From: JAFGBH01 sp964430915
GTDB taxonomy: Bacteria; Desulfobacterota; Syntrophia; Syntrophales; UBA2210
Reading direction: 5' to 3'
DNA: 34,556 bases
Assembly (NCBI GenBank): GCA_964430915.1
Contig: CAYSHT010000007.1
Coordinates: 1 to 34,556 of the forward strand
Part shown: positions 15,947 to 24,285 of the stretch, piece after piece
Position numbering within the stretch: the stretch's first letter is position 1
How the letters are laid out: every line of letters starts with the position of its first letter
The notes under the pieces: model-generated
What the model was told of the DNA's origin: nothing
What the model saw: only the letters and a program-made list of their open reading frames with translations
Databases searched by the model: none
Made by a program: the position numbers and the translations under genes

Positions 15947-16633
15947 ATGCAAGGAGAGAGAAGGATTGAAGAGGGGATATATATCGTCGGAGGGCCCGAT
16001 ATAACAAGTCCCGATGATGCGGCGGTCTTTATCGTAAACTGCGGGAATGAAGTGGTAATGATCGATTCGGGAGCGGGACGGTCTTTTGAGAAGCTTGTTG
16101 AAAACATCGAGGGCCTCTTTCTCGATCCATGCCGCATATCGACACTTATCCTTACACACTGTCATATCGATCACATCGGCTCGGCGGCCCTCTTCAGGGA
16201 TCGTTTCGGCTGCGCTCTTCTCTGCCATGAACTCGATGCCGGTGCCATTGAATCGGGAGATCCCGTCGCCACCGCGGCTAACTTGTACGACACGGAATTT
16301 CCGCCGACTCCGCTTGACAGGAAGCTGACAGGCGATGGCGGAATTCTTACGTATGGAGATGAAGAGATTCACTGGATTCATACGCCGGGTCATACTCCCG
16401 GGTCTATTTCCCTCTATATTGACAGGGACGAAACAAGGATACTTTTCGGACAGGATATCCACGGCCCTTTCCTCCCGAGCTTCAGGTCCGATATTGAGGA
16501 GTGGAAACGTTCGATGGAAAAGCTCCTTCATCTTAACGCCGATATTCTCTGCGAGGGGCATTTTGGGATCTACCGTTCGAAAAAGAGCGTGGAGTCTTAT
16601 ATCAGAGGCTATTTGAGAACATATGCATCCTAA
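15947..16633 (+). CDS. Metallo-beta-lactamase-fold hydrolase
   Basis: The 228-residue protein has the canonical binuclear metal motif THCHIDHIG (H71, H73, D75, H76), then HTPGHTPGS, GQDIHGP and a terminal GHFG histidine. The fold covers glyoxalase II, thioesterases, lactonases and sulphur dioxygenases, and the motifs do not single one out. It starts 35 bp after the nucleotidyltransferase gene with an AGGAAAGAG site. Its stop codon overlaps the convergent DUF6765 gene by four bases. Confidence 0.87.
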   Translation: MQGERRIEEGIYIVGGPDITSPDDAAVFIVNCGNEVVMIDSGAGRSFEKLVENIEGLFLDPCRISTLILTHCHIDHIGSAALFRDRFGCALLCHELDAGAIESGDPVATAANLYDTEFPPTPLDRKLTGDGGILTYGDEEIHWIHTPGHTPGSISLYIDRDETRILFGQDIHGPFLPSFRSDIEEWKRSMEKLLHLNADILCEGHFGIYRSKKSVESYIRGYLRTYAS

Positions 16634-17682
16634 CTGCAGATGATTTCCCTCGGTGCGAGGAGTTCGTTATGGACGAAAAACCGGTGACTGAGGGCCGCGT
16701 CATGAAAATATTTCCAGTTGCTTTGATGAAAATTTTCCTTCCGATAATATTTATCGTTTTTTCCTTTCTTGTTTTTCACCTCGACCGCTTCTCTAAACCA
16801 TTCCCTCTCATCATAGGTGAGGTCTTTATCCTCGGGAAGGCATTCAAAACCGAAGGCAGAGGCATTGATTTTTTTCATCCAGCTGCGGCAGCGCTCCTCC
16901 AGTGATCCCTTGGCCATCAATTGCATGCGGAGCGGGCTTCTAATATTTCCCCAGTGAACGGTTGGCATTGCCTTGAATTCGGGATTTTTTTTGAGGAAAT
17001 ACTTTAACTCCTGGTAGATTGATCGTGACGCATCGAGATAGAGCATCCAGTTTCTCTTGTATATCTGTCTGTCCTCATAGACACTGTAGTATGACCATTC
17101 CCGGTAGGGTTCATCAGGAATTGTTGCCGCCTCTGCATGACCGACCTGCGGTATCACCGCCTCGGTCACATTCCTGAAAAAGTGGGCAAAAATTTTCGGT
17201 ATGGCCTTTTTTTCTTCGTTACGCACATCTATTTCATCGATATCGTTAAGTTCCGATTGCAGGCCTGAAAAATCTTTATGTGCCCATGTGTCGGCATAGG
17301 CGTGAAGTGCGATTCCAAGCCGGTGAAGGATATAGGGCTTTTCCGTCAGCTTTGATACCTCCCGCATCATTTCCTGGGCGATGTCGCTGTTTTCCAGGCA
17401 CACCATTTTTTCCTGAAATCCCCCCCCCTTATTTCCGGGAATAAAGTGAAAGGGAACATAGACGCCATACTGCGTATCGAGAGAAAATGCATCGGGATGA
17501 ATAAAGCGGTGAGCGCAGAGGACCTGCTTGAAATGTCCCCCGTTTTCAAATGCTATGGTATGATTGTACTTTGCATCATCGGTGTGCTGGGATGCATAGG
17601 CAACGATCTTGGAATCCGAGGGGAGCATCCCCTTGGACCGGCAGAGAACGTATATCCCGTAAAAATGAAAATCTTTCTGCAT
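16630..17682 (-). CDS. DUF6765-family protein (possible metal-dependent hydrolase fold)
   Basis: The 350-residue protein begins with MQKDFHFYGIYVLCR and contains YASQHTDDA, features I associate with DUF6765, a family of unknown function. Histidine and aspartate clusters (FHFY; SQHTDD; HRLGIALHAYADTWAHKDF) resemble zinc-phospholipase-C or S1-nuclease-like metal sites, where His and Asp on successive helices bind metals; this is inference. No signal peptide is visible, so it is probably cytoplasmic. GGAGGTG lies six bases before the ATG at 17682, which rules out a longer open reading that starts at 17772. A palindrome 190 bp upstream may be its operator. Confidence 0.82.
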   Translation of the reverse strand: MQKDFHFYGIYVLCRSKGMLPSDSKIVAYASQHTDDAKYNHTIAFENGGHFKQVLCAHRFIHPDAFSLDTQYGVYVPFHFIPGNKGGGFQEKMVCLENSDIAQEMMREVSKLTEKPYILHRLGIALHAYADTWAHKDFSGLQSELNDIDEIDVRNEEKKAIPKIFAHFFRNVTEAVIPQVGHAEAATIPDEPYREWSYYSVYEDRQIYKRNWMLYLDASRSIYQELKYFLKKNPEFKAMPTVHWGNIRSPLRMQLMAKGSLEERCRSWMKKINASAFGFECLPEDKDLTYDEREWFREAVEVKNKKGKNDKYYRKENFHQSNWKYFHDAALSHRFFVHNELLAPREIICS

Positions 17683-18017
17683 GGAACACCTCCTTTTTGC
17701 GAAAAACAGGAATGAACATGGTTTTTCAAGCGAGGTTTCGCATGTAAGGGAGCAATCAGGCAGCAGTTCCAAAAGAGGGTCTCAAGAAATCCACAGAGCT
17801 GTTAGCAAACCTGTTGATAGATATGTTTATGAAATGTGTAAATACCTTATAAGCTCGACTTTATTGCTCTTTGCATAAGATTTATGCATCAAAAAAAGAA
17901 CATATATATCAAGTAGTTAAAAAAATTAACACTGAATTTAGGGATTTATATTATCCTCCCCTGTCGTCGCGTAAAGATATGAACACCTGTATAAAAAAAT
18001 TTGATGTATCTAAGCGT
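17683..18017. other. 335-bp AT-rich intergenic region
   Basis: It lies between the DUF6765 gene and the 97-residue orphan, both leftward. It holds the ribosome site of the DUF6765 gene, a perfect palindrome at 17872-17888 and an A/T-rich stretch beyond it. A T-run at 17995-18001 follows the orphan gene on the minus strand but has no GC stem, so I do not call a terminator. I see no RNA gene. Confidence 0.5.
17872..17888. promoter_or_regulatory. 17-bp palindrome, candidate operator
   Basis: TGCATAA and TTATGCA flank GAT as a perfect inverted repeat. It sits upstream of the DUF6765 gene in an otherwise AT-rich gap. The size and spacing suit a dimeric regulator; no regulator gene is next to it. 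Confidence 0.35.
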
Positions 18018-18311
18018 TCATGATTCTTTGCTATTTCGGTTTTGTCGTTCCAGTATCCAGATCCTGTATGCCTTTTCGTCACTCTCGTCAAAGCAGGCAA
18101 GTCCCGTGGAATCAGCCTCCTCCACCTCTATATTTTCCTCCCCGAATATCTCTTTGCACTGCCTGAGCCAGTTTATGAAGTGAGAACCGCTTCCAAAATA
18201 GATCTTACACCAGCGGTTTCCCCTGTCATCGATCTTTTCCCGCACCTTCTCCTCGTCTCGCAATCGTGCGGCGGCGAGACTGGAGGGATCATTCTGCACG
18301 GATTTTGGCAT
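18018..18311 (-). CDS. Small protein of unknown function (97 residues)
   Basis: I do not recognise a family. The N-terminal third is charged (DEEKVREKIDDRG). The middle, WCKIYFGSGSHFINWLRQC, is rich in aromatics and cysteines. The C-terminal part is acidic, then ends with YRIWILERQ. There is no signal peptide or membrane segment. The regular alternation in WCKIYFGSG and the well-behaved codon use suggest a real folded protein. The ribosome site is not evident. It lies 38 bp after the alpha/beta hydrolase on the same strand and may be co-transcribed with it. Confidence 0.6.
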   Translation of the reverse strand: MPKSVQNDPSSLAAARLRDEEKVREKIDDRGNRWCKIYFGSGSHFINWLRQCKEIFGEENIEVEEADSTGLACFDESDEKAYRIWILERQNRNSKES

Positions 18312-18349
18312 GGCTTTATGATACCAAATAAAAGTAATTATTTACACTT

Positions 18350-19219
18350 TTATTTCGATATCAGAAAATCGAGGACCAGTCTGTTGAATTTTGCCGATTG
18401 CTCATCGTGGGGGCAGTGTCCTGCCCGATCAAGTATTTCCAGACGTGACCCCTTGATTATGGAATTCATCTGTATACCCTTTTCAAGGGGAATTCCTTTG
18501 TCCTCACGCCCCCATATAATCAAGAGGGGGATATCCGCATCTTTCAGGCTGTTAATTTCATCTGTGAGAGTATCGAAGAACCTCGCGCGGAGTATCCTGA
18601 GCATGACTTCGTTAGAACCCTTGATTTTGTGGGGGAGGGTGACCTTCTCAAAATTACTGTCGGTGATGAGGTTCCTGTCGAAAAAAAAGTTCCAGAGGGC
18701 TATTCGTCGGGCGAGGTTTCCCGGCATACTCAGGAAAAATTCCCCAAATCCGGGGATGGTGGGAAGACGGGCGATAAAGGGGTAGGGATTGGGGAGTCCT
18801 GCCGGACTGACGAGAATCAGCTTCTCGACCCTATCCCTGCGATGAGCGGCAAGTCTTAGACAAGTTCCACCACCCATTGACTGGCCGATAAATGTGGCCT
18901 TTTCAATACCGAGGGCGTTCATGAAGGCGCATAGCTGCCTCTCATAGAGGGGATAGCCGTAGTCGAGGGGTTCACGGGTGCTGTACCCGAATCCCCAGAG
19001 ATCGATGGCGAACACCCTGAAGTATTCCGCGAGGACATCAATATTCTTATCCCACATGCACGAATTATAGAAAAAGCCGTGAATGAGAATAACCGGCTCA
19101 CCCGTGCCCTTTTCCAGGTAGTGTGTGGTGTGTCCTTCGAGATCGATAAACTTTCCCGGGGCATGCTTCGATGCCCACTCATGGTGATCCTGGCTGTCCC
19201 AGGGAACAGTTGCCGGCAT
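18350..19219 (-). CDS. Alpha/beta-fold hydrolase
   Basis: The 289-residue protein has the HGFF oxyanion segment (47-50), the nucleophile elbow GQSMGG (S114), the acid in WGREDKG (D240) and the catalytic H268 in AGHCPHDE. The fold matches the haloalkane dehalogenase/epoxide hydrolase/C-C hydrolase group. A Ser nucleophile argues against dehalogenase or epoxide hydrolase and for an esterase or meta-cleavage-type hydrolase. There is no signal peptide. GGAGGAG precedes the ATG. It lies 16 bp after the fused CoA ligase, so it is probably in the same transcript. Confidence 0.9.
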   Translation of the reverse strand: MPATVPWDSQDHHEWASKHAPGKFIDLEGHTTHYLEKGTGEPVILIHGFFYNSCMWDKNIDVLAEYFRVFAIDLWGFGYSTREPLDYGYPLYERQLCAFMNALGIEKATFIGQSMGGGTCLRLAAHRRDRVEKLILVSPAGLPNPYPFIARLPTIPGFGEFFLSMPGNLARRIALWNFFFDRNLITDSNFEKVTLPHKIKGSNEVMLRILRARFFDTLTDEINSLKDADIPLLIIWGREDKGIPLEKGIQMNSIIKGSRLEILDRAGHCPHDEQSAKFNRLVLDFLISK

Positions 19220-19235
19220 TGTTATCTCCTCCGCG

Positions 19236-21416
19236 TCATCGGTTCAGGAAACAATAATATTCGCACATTTTCTTCAGGGCATTGACTGCCCGTTCCGGCG
19301 TCGGGTAAAAGACGCTCTTGAAGGTGCAGTTTTCAACATTGAAGACGGTCTGTCTTTTTTCATCCTCCAGGAGGCTTACACCGAGGATCGGTTTTCCATA
19401 TTTTTCCATCAGACGTGCTACAAAGGCAATATAGTCCTCTTCGAAGTCTTCAAGCATCTTCGTTACCGATCTCAGAAAATCTTCGGAATAGTCGGGGTCG
19501 GCATGGAGGACGGAATCAGCCAGTTCCTTCACGAATATCCTGCGACCGAGGATGCCAAGATTAATGACGGCGTCACAGCCATCCCACTTGAGAAATTCCT
19601 CCATTATCTTCATCGGTATGGTGTTGTCACTTTCACCGACGATATCGGCAGGGTTTGACCTGCTCCAGTAGGGCGGCAGTATTGTGTCCATTCGTGCCAG
19701 AATATCGTCGGGGAGGCCGGGCACCTGGAGTCCTGCCTGGCTGCACATATCGGCGGTGATAACCCCCCAGCCGCCGCCGAGGGTCAGGATTGCCACACGG
19801 TTTCCTTTCGGCAGGGGGAGTGAGGAAAATGCGGCGGCGAGATCAAGAAGATCCATTGACTGCTCCACCTTTACGATACCCGATTGCCTGCATACGGCGT
19901 CGAAGACCTTTGAATCTGATGAGAGTGCACCCGTGTGACTCGCCGCGGCACGATTTCCCGCTTGCGTCTGCCCGCCTTTCAGAAGGACGATCGGCTTCTT
20001 TTTACCAACCCTTCTGGCACCTTCAAAAAAGCGGCGGCCGTCCTTTACGCTTTCTATGTAGAGCATTACTATATTTGTAAGTTCATCCAGTTCAAGGCCG
20101 TCAATAAAATCTTCGACGGTAATCATCGCCTCGTTGCCGGAGCCGCAGAAACCCCTGATTCCTATCGCCTGTTGAGCGGCGAAGGCGAGAAGCTGAACCC
20201 CGAGATTCCCCGACTGGGAGACAAAGGCCGTGGAACCGGCCATCGGTTTTACGGGGGTGCTGGTACAGTGAAAATCCCTGTGGGGGTTGCAGATGCCCAT
20301 CGTATTGGGACCAAGGATGAGAATGCCAGCTTTTTTTGCCTCTTCAACCAGCTTCCTTTCCAGGACCTTCCCTTCCTCCCCCGTTTCTCCAAATCCCGAG
20401 GTGATGAGAAGCATGTTTGTGATCCCCTTTTCCTTGAACTGTGGGATCAGGTCCATCACCATCTTCGCCGGTAAGGTGACAACCCCCAGGTCAACATCAT
20501 CTGGAATTTCTGCAATTGTTTTGTAGACGTGACGACCGGCGATGGTTCCTCCCTTCGGATTTACGAGATAAATATCGCCTTGATAACCGCCGCTTATTGT
20601 GTTTGAGGGGAGCATGTGCCCCCATTTTCCCATGCGGCCCGAGGCACCGATAAAGGCGATGGCTTTGGGGTAAAAAAGAGACCCTATGGCAACTGGATCT
20701 ATACTTGGTCGAAGAGCCTCCGCTTGTTCAGGTCTTTTGCCAAGGACGACCAGTGCATCGACGGCGCAAACATTTCCTGCAGAATCTATAATAAGGGGGT
20801 TGATATCGATTTCGGATATTTCTGGAAACTCCGTCCCGATCCTTGAGAGGCCCATTAATGTCTTCATCAGCTGATCCAGATCGGCGGCCTCTTCGCCCCT
20901 GAAGGCTCCAAGGAGAGATTTTGCCTCTATCTCTCCGAGCATTTCAGTGGCATCTTGTTCTGTCAGGGGTGCGACGCGAAAGGAGACGTCGGAAAGTGCC
21001 TCCGTAAAGATTCCCCCCAGGCCGAACATAATAACGGGCCCGAACTGTTCGTCCCGGAAGAGGCCTGCCACAAACTCCCTCTTTCCCGCAACCTGGGGCT
21101 GAACCAGTATCCCTTCCAGTTCGTCGCCCGCCTCCTCGACGATGTGAAGGGCCGCTTTCCTTACCGCTTCTTCGTCGGCGAGGTTGAGGTGCACAAGGCC
21201 CCGCTCCGTTTTATGAAGGAGCGTGGCGCCGAGACCCTTCAGTACAACGGGAAATCCCGCCCTCTTTGCGGCCTCGATGGCCTCGTCTTCGCTCGTTGCA
21301 ACCGTCTCGGTGACAACGGGTACACCGTAGGCATCAAGAAGCTCTTTTGATTCGCTTTCGGTGAGTGCCCTGTTCTCCCATGTCCTTACCTTCTGAATCA
21401 GTTCCTCTCTTATCAC
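19236..21416 (-). CDS. ADP-forming acyl-CoA synthetase, fused with ATP-grasp (beta) domain first
   Basis: The 726-residue protein has an ATP-grasp domain (about 10-230) with the conserved His of LLHKTERG (H68) and DINP, then a CoA-binding domain (from about 242; AIAFIGASGRMG), then succinyl-CoA-ligase-like domains with FVSQSGN and the phosphohistidine loop ASHTGAL (H494). Both histidines needed for phosphoryl transfer are present. It should couple acyl-CoA (such as acetyl-CoA) hydrolysis to ATP formation. The beta-alpha order is the reverse of the commoner alpha-beta fusion. I chose GTG at 21416, which has AAAGGAGC six bases upstream. An ATG at 21470 overlaps the previous stop as ATGA but has no close ribosome site. 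Confidence 0.92.
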   Translation of the reverse strand: MIREELIQKVRTWENRALTESESKELLDAYGVPVVTETVATSEDEAIEAAKRAGFPVVLKGLGATLLHKTERGLVHLNLADEEAVRKAALHIVEEAGDELEGILVQPQVAGKREFVAGLFRDEQFGPVIMFGLGGIFTEALSDVSFRVAPLTEQDATEMLGEIEAKSLLGAFRGEEAADLDQLMKTLMGLSRIGTEFPEISEIDINPLIIDSAGNVCAVDALVVLGKRPEQAEALRPSIDPVAIGSLFYPKAIAFIGASGRMGKWGHMLPSNTISGGYQGDIYLVNPKGGTIAGRHVYKTIAEIPDDVDLGVVTLPAKMVMDLIPQFKEKGITNMLLITSGFGETGEEGKVLERKLVEEAKKAGILILGPNTMGICNPHRDFHCTSTPVKPMAGSTAFVSQSGNLGVQLLAFAAQQAIGIRGFCGSGNEAMITVEDFIDGLELDELTNIVMLYIESVKDGRRFFEGARRVGKKKPIVLLKGGQTQAGNRAAASHTGALSSDSKVFDAVCRQSGIVKVEQSMDLLDLAAAFSSLPLPKGNRVAILTLGGGWGVITADMCSQAGLQVPGLPDDILARMDTILPPYWSRSNPADIVGESDNTIPMKIMEEFLKWDGCDAVINLGILGRRIFVKELADSVLHADPDYSEDFLRSVTKMLEDFEEDYIAFVARLMEKYGKPILGVSLLEDEKRQTVFNVENCTFKSVFYPTPERAVNALKKMCEYYCFLNR

Positions 21417-21466
21417 ATTCCGCTCCTTTTTATGTTTGATCTTTATGGCCCCCGATCCATCTTGAC

Positions 21467-22210
21467 TCATTTAAACAATTTTACCCTTTTCAGGGGATCA
21501 TCCACCCCCGTAATCGGGGCTCCATGACCGGGATAGATGGTCTCTACGGGAAAGGATGAGATTTTTTTGAATGAGGTTTCAATGTCATGAATACTGCAGC
21601 AGAATCTGTTGAGCTCCCCCGTTCCCTCCATGTTCAGGATGGTGTCGCCCGAGAAGAGGATCTTTTCTTCTGGGTCGTAAAGGCAGATGCTGTCCGGGGT
21701 GTGGCCGGGCGTTTCGATGAGCTTCCAGCCGGGGAGATAGGGAATCTCCGACGATTCGGCAAGTTCGCACCGGGGCTCATATCCGAGAGAGATACAGGAG
21801 CGAATAAGGGGGAGGGGAATGCCCACCTTTTTGCTGGCAAAGCTCTGACGATAATTTCGATACTGATGTCCTATTCGAGTCACGACGGGAATGAGACCCG
21901 TAACCCATCTCGAAAGGGGAGGGATGGCCAGCTTTTCCTCCCCCGTGAGATACTTCTTTACAGGGGTAGAGAAATAAACCTCCGATTCGGGAAAAAACTC
22001 CTTCAGTCTCTCGATTCCGCCCACATGGTCGATATGAAAATGGGTGGCAGTAATCAGTCTCAGACCATACCCCTTTTTGTCACCCAGTTTCCCTACGGCG
22101 TCCCGTATCATTTCGGCGGCAAGATTGGAACCCACATCGACGGCTACGAAACCGTTTTTCCCCTCAATGAGATAGGTGTTTGCATACCCGCCCTCAATGT
22201 GATGGATCAT
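21467..22210 (-). CDS. Metallo-beta-lactamase-fold hydrolase
   Basis: This is a 247-residue protein with THFHIDHVGG (H57, H59, D61, H62), TPGHTPDS, FSGDTIL and YPGHG, all five metal motifs of the fold. It is not closely alike to the other two MBL proteins of the window. Its start overlaps the Nudix stop as ATGA, so it is translated by coupling. The neighbouring CoA ligase and Nudix enzyme make a thioesterase or lactonase role possible, but the substrate cannot be read. Confidence 0.87.
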   Translation of the reverse strand: MIHHIEGGYANTYLIEGKNGFVAVDVGSNLAAEMIRDAVGKLGDKKGYGLRLITATHFHIDHVGGIERLKEFFPESEVYFSTPVKKYLTGEEKLAIPPLSRWVTGLIPVVTRIGHQYRNYRQSFASKKVGIPLPLIRSCISLGYEPRCELAESSEIPYLPGWKLIETPGHTPDSICLYDPEEKILFSGDTILNMEGTGELNRFCCSIHDIETSFKKISSFPVETIYPGHGAPITGVDDPLKRVKLFK

Positions 22211-22650
22211 GATACCCCCTCGAGATGGAGCCGCGCCTTCTGGAGTATATTTTTCAGGTTCTCAAAGAGGAGGAGCTCTGCCGCCTCCGAGTAGGTAAGC
22301 CACCGGTAGTCTGTTATTTCAGTATTGTCGGTTTGTATCTTTTCTTTATCCGTTTCACAGAGGAAGTAAATGGAGTGCTTTGTAATTTCGCTCCCCCAGA
22401 ATTCTTCGCTCCTCCCGATAGCAGGGTATATGTCTTCTTCCCTGAAGGTGTCTGTAAACTTAAGTCTCCTGAGGCCCGTCTCTTCGAAGATTTCCCTGAC
22501 TGCGGCATCTTTTTCAGTCTCCCCCTTTTCTATATGGCCCTTAGGGAATCCCCATATGTCGTTTTGTTTGCTGTAAATGACAAGAAATTCCGTTTCCTCA
22601 TTTATGCACCTGAAGATTACAGCCCCTGCCGAATATTCCTCATTCACCAT
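22207..22650 (-). CDS. Nudix hydrolase, (di)nucleoside-polyphosphate type
   Basis: The 147-residue protein has a perfect Nudix box: GFPKGHIEKGETEKDAAVRE directly followed by IFEETGL. The early SAGAVIF strand and the WGFPKGH context are typical of diadenosine tetraphosphate or RNA-pyrophosphohydrolase-like enzymes. It overlaps the 3' end of the Smr gene by seven bases and the start of the MBL gene by four, so the three are tightly coupled. Confidence 0.9.
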   Translation of the reverse strand: MVNEEYSAGAVIFRCINEETEFLVIYSKQNDIWGFPKGHIEKGETEKDAAVREIFEETGLRRLKFTDTFREEDIYPAIGRSEEFWGSEITKHSIYFLCETDKEKIQTDNTEITDYRWLTYSEAAELLLFENLKNILQKARLHLEGVS

Positions 22651-23456
22651 GTTATTCTCTTCTTGGCCTTTTTAAATCGTTTTGTCAGGGGTCTCTTTCT
22701 CAGAAGAACGTATGTGGCACCGGCTCCTCCGTCGCAGGTGCGGGCGCTCGAAAAGGCTATGACCCATTTGTTCCAGGGTGAGGACGTGAGCCATTCGAGT
22801 ACCTTCGTTTTTAAGATCGGCTTGACGGGCGAGGACAACCCGCGTCCGTGAACAATAAGAACGGCCCTCCTGTCAGTCCGTATTGATTCCTTCAGGAACT
22901 CGTCGATCACATGTTTTGCATCATTGGCGCTGCACCCGTGCAGATCGATGTGTGACTGGATGGAAAATTTGCCCCTGTGCAGTCTTTTCGCAACTTCGGG
23001 ATGGACGGTGTGCCATGTTCCCTCAACATATTCGGGTGTGTCCTCCACGACGAACCCCTCTCCGTATCTGACAAGATTGGTGAGACGAAGGAGCGCCTCG
23101 GCCTCGTCGAGGTCTTCAGCTTTCTCCTGTATACTGGCTTTGGGGCTTTTTGGTGCGTACTTGTCCTGCGATATGGGGGTCACATCTGCCATTAACTCCA
23201 TAAAGAGCTCTTCGTCGCTGCGACTGCTTATTCTATCATCATCGAGAGGTTTGTTCTTTGGGGGAGAAAGGGCTGAAGGAACGAGAGGCCCTTTCTTGAA
23301 TTTGCCCTTGAGATCGGAAAAGGGGTTGAAATTCAGGTGAGATTTTTGTGTTTTCATGACATTTCTAATAATAACACTGAACGGCTCATCACCCAAATCA
23401 AAATTTCTTTTAAAGGGAAGGTGATGTTCCTTCAATCTGGTTTCATTTTCATGCAT
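22644..23456 (-). CDS. Smr (small MutS-related) domain protein
   Basis: This is a 270-residue protein with a C-terminal Smr domain (about 165-260). It has the DLHG (171-174) and HGRG (203-206) motifs that form the nuclease or nucleic-acid-binding site, and the late SARTCDGGAGATYVLL segment. The N-terminal half is charged and low in order. The first ATG (23456) has AGGGGAGC nine bases upstream. However, the run from residue 34 (MKTQKSHLNFNPFSDLKG) resembles the usual beginning of such proteins, so a start at 23357 is possible. The family cuts DNA branch structures or mRNA during ribosome rescue. Confidence 0.88.
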   Translation of the reverse strand: MHENETRLKEHHLPFKRNFDLGDEPFSVIIRNVMKTQKSHLNFNPFSDLKGKFKKGPLVPSALSPPKNKPLDDDRISSRSDEELFMELMADVTPISQDKYAPKSPKASIQEKAEDLDEAEALLRLTNLVRYGEGFVVEDTPEYVEGTWHTVHPEVAKRLHRGKFSIQSHIDLHGCSANDAKHVIDEFLKESIRTDRRAVLIVHGRGLSSPVKPILKTKVLEWLTSSPWNKWVIAFSSARTCDGGAGATYVLLRKRPLTKRFKKAKKRITW

Positions 23457-23470
23457 TATACACGCTCCCC

Positions 23471-24265
23471 TTAACGAAGCGTAAGCGTTGCATAAACCGT
23501 TGTCTTTTCTAATTTATCAGCAATCTCCAGAATGTCCGCCGCACTCTCAGACGGTGCGGCGATTTCGAGGAGTCCGTAACTGTTGAAGAGTGCGATGATT
23601 GGCATGACTGACTGATAGTTTTCGGAGATGGTCTCGATTTTCTGATTTCCCAATCTCAAAAGGAACGGTCCGCCTTTCGTCAGTGCAGCGAGATCAGCCC
23701 TTGTTAGGGAGAAGATGAGATTGCCGAACCGGTCTGTGTGAAGGAGGGGTATATCGATTCCCCCCGGCACCTCTCGACATTGGGGCGTTTCGATGTTCTT
23801 TATTTCCTGAACCGGGGTGCCGAGACGGGAAAGGGGCACGCCGCTTTTGATATGTGCCGCTGCAGGTGCAAAGATATCCCTGCCATGAAATGTGCCGTCG
23901 GGAGCCTCTTTATAGTAATATCGCTTTTCTGTCAGCTCCACAGCTTCGGTCATTCCGAAATCGGTCTCTTTCAGGAAACCGAAGATCCCGTTATCGGGTC
24001 CCACGAAGAAGAAATCTCCACTCTTTATCGCCAGGGGCCTCCGGGAGGTTCCGACGTCCGGATCTATGACGGCGACAAATACTGTTCCTTCGGGGAAGTG
24101 CCGGTATGAGTTTTTCAGTACGAAATGTGCAATTCTTACACTTTGGGGAGGTATATCATGGGTAAGGTCGATTATCTCGGCGAGGGGAAAGGTCTTTTTT
24201 ATGACACCTTTCATGATTCCGACATAGGGGTCTTTCAGCCCGAAGTCGGTTATCAAGACGATCAT
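23471..24265 (-). CDS. S-adenosylmethionine hydrolase/adenosyltransferase family (DUF62-type) protein
   Basis: The 264-residue protein is full length for the family. It has TDFGLKDPYVG (6-16), DLTHDIPPQ, VIDPDVGT, GPDNGIFG, TFHGRDIFAPAAAH and HTDRFGNL. Members use a water or hydroxide to split S-adenosylmethionine to adenosine and methionine, and are related to fluorinases and chlorinases. The surroundings give no sign of halogenation, so SAM hydrolysis is the default reading. It sits between the Smr gene (14 bp) and an MBL gene (20 bp), all leftward. Confidence 0.9.
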   Translation of the reverse strand: MIVLITDFGLKDPYVGIMKGVIKKTFPLAEIIDLTHDIPPQSVRIAHFVLKNSYRHFPEGTVFVAVIDPDVGTSRRPLAIKSGDFFFVGPDNGIFGFLKETDFGMTEAVELTEKRYYYKEAPDGTFHGRDIFAPAAAHIKSGVPLSRLGTPVQEIKNIETPQCREVPGGIDIPLLHTDRFGNLIFSLTRADLAALTKGGPFLLRLGNQKIETISENYQSVMPIIALFNSYGLLEIAAPSESAADILEIADKLEKTTVYATLTLR

Positions 24266-24285
24266 AGTAAACTGTCCCGTTTCGG

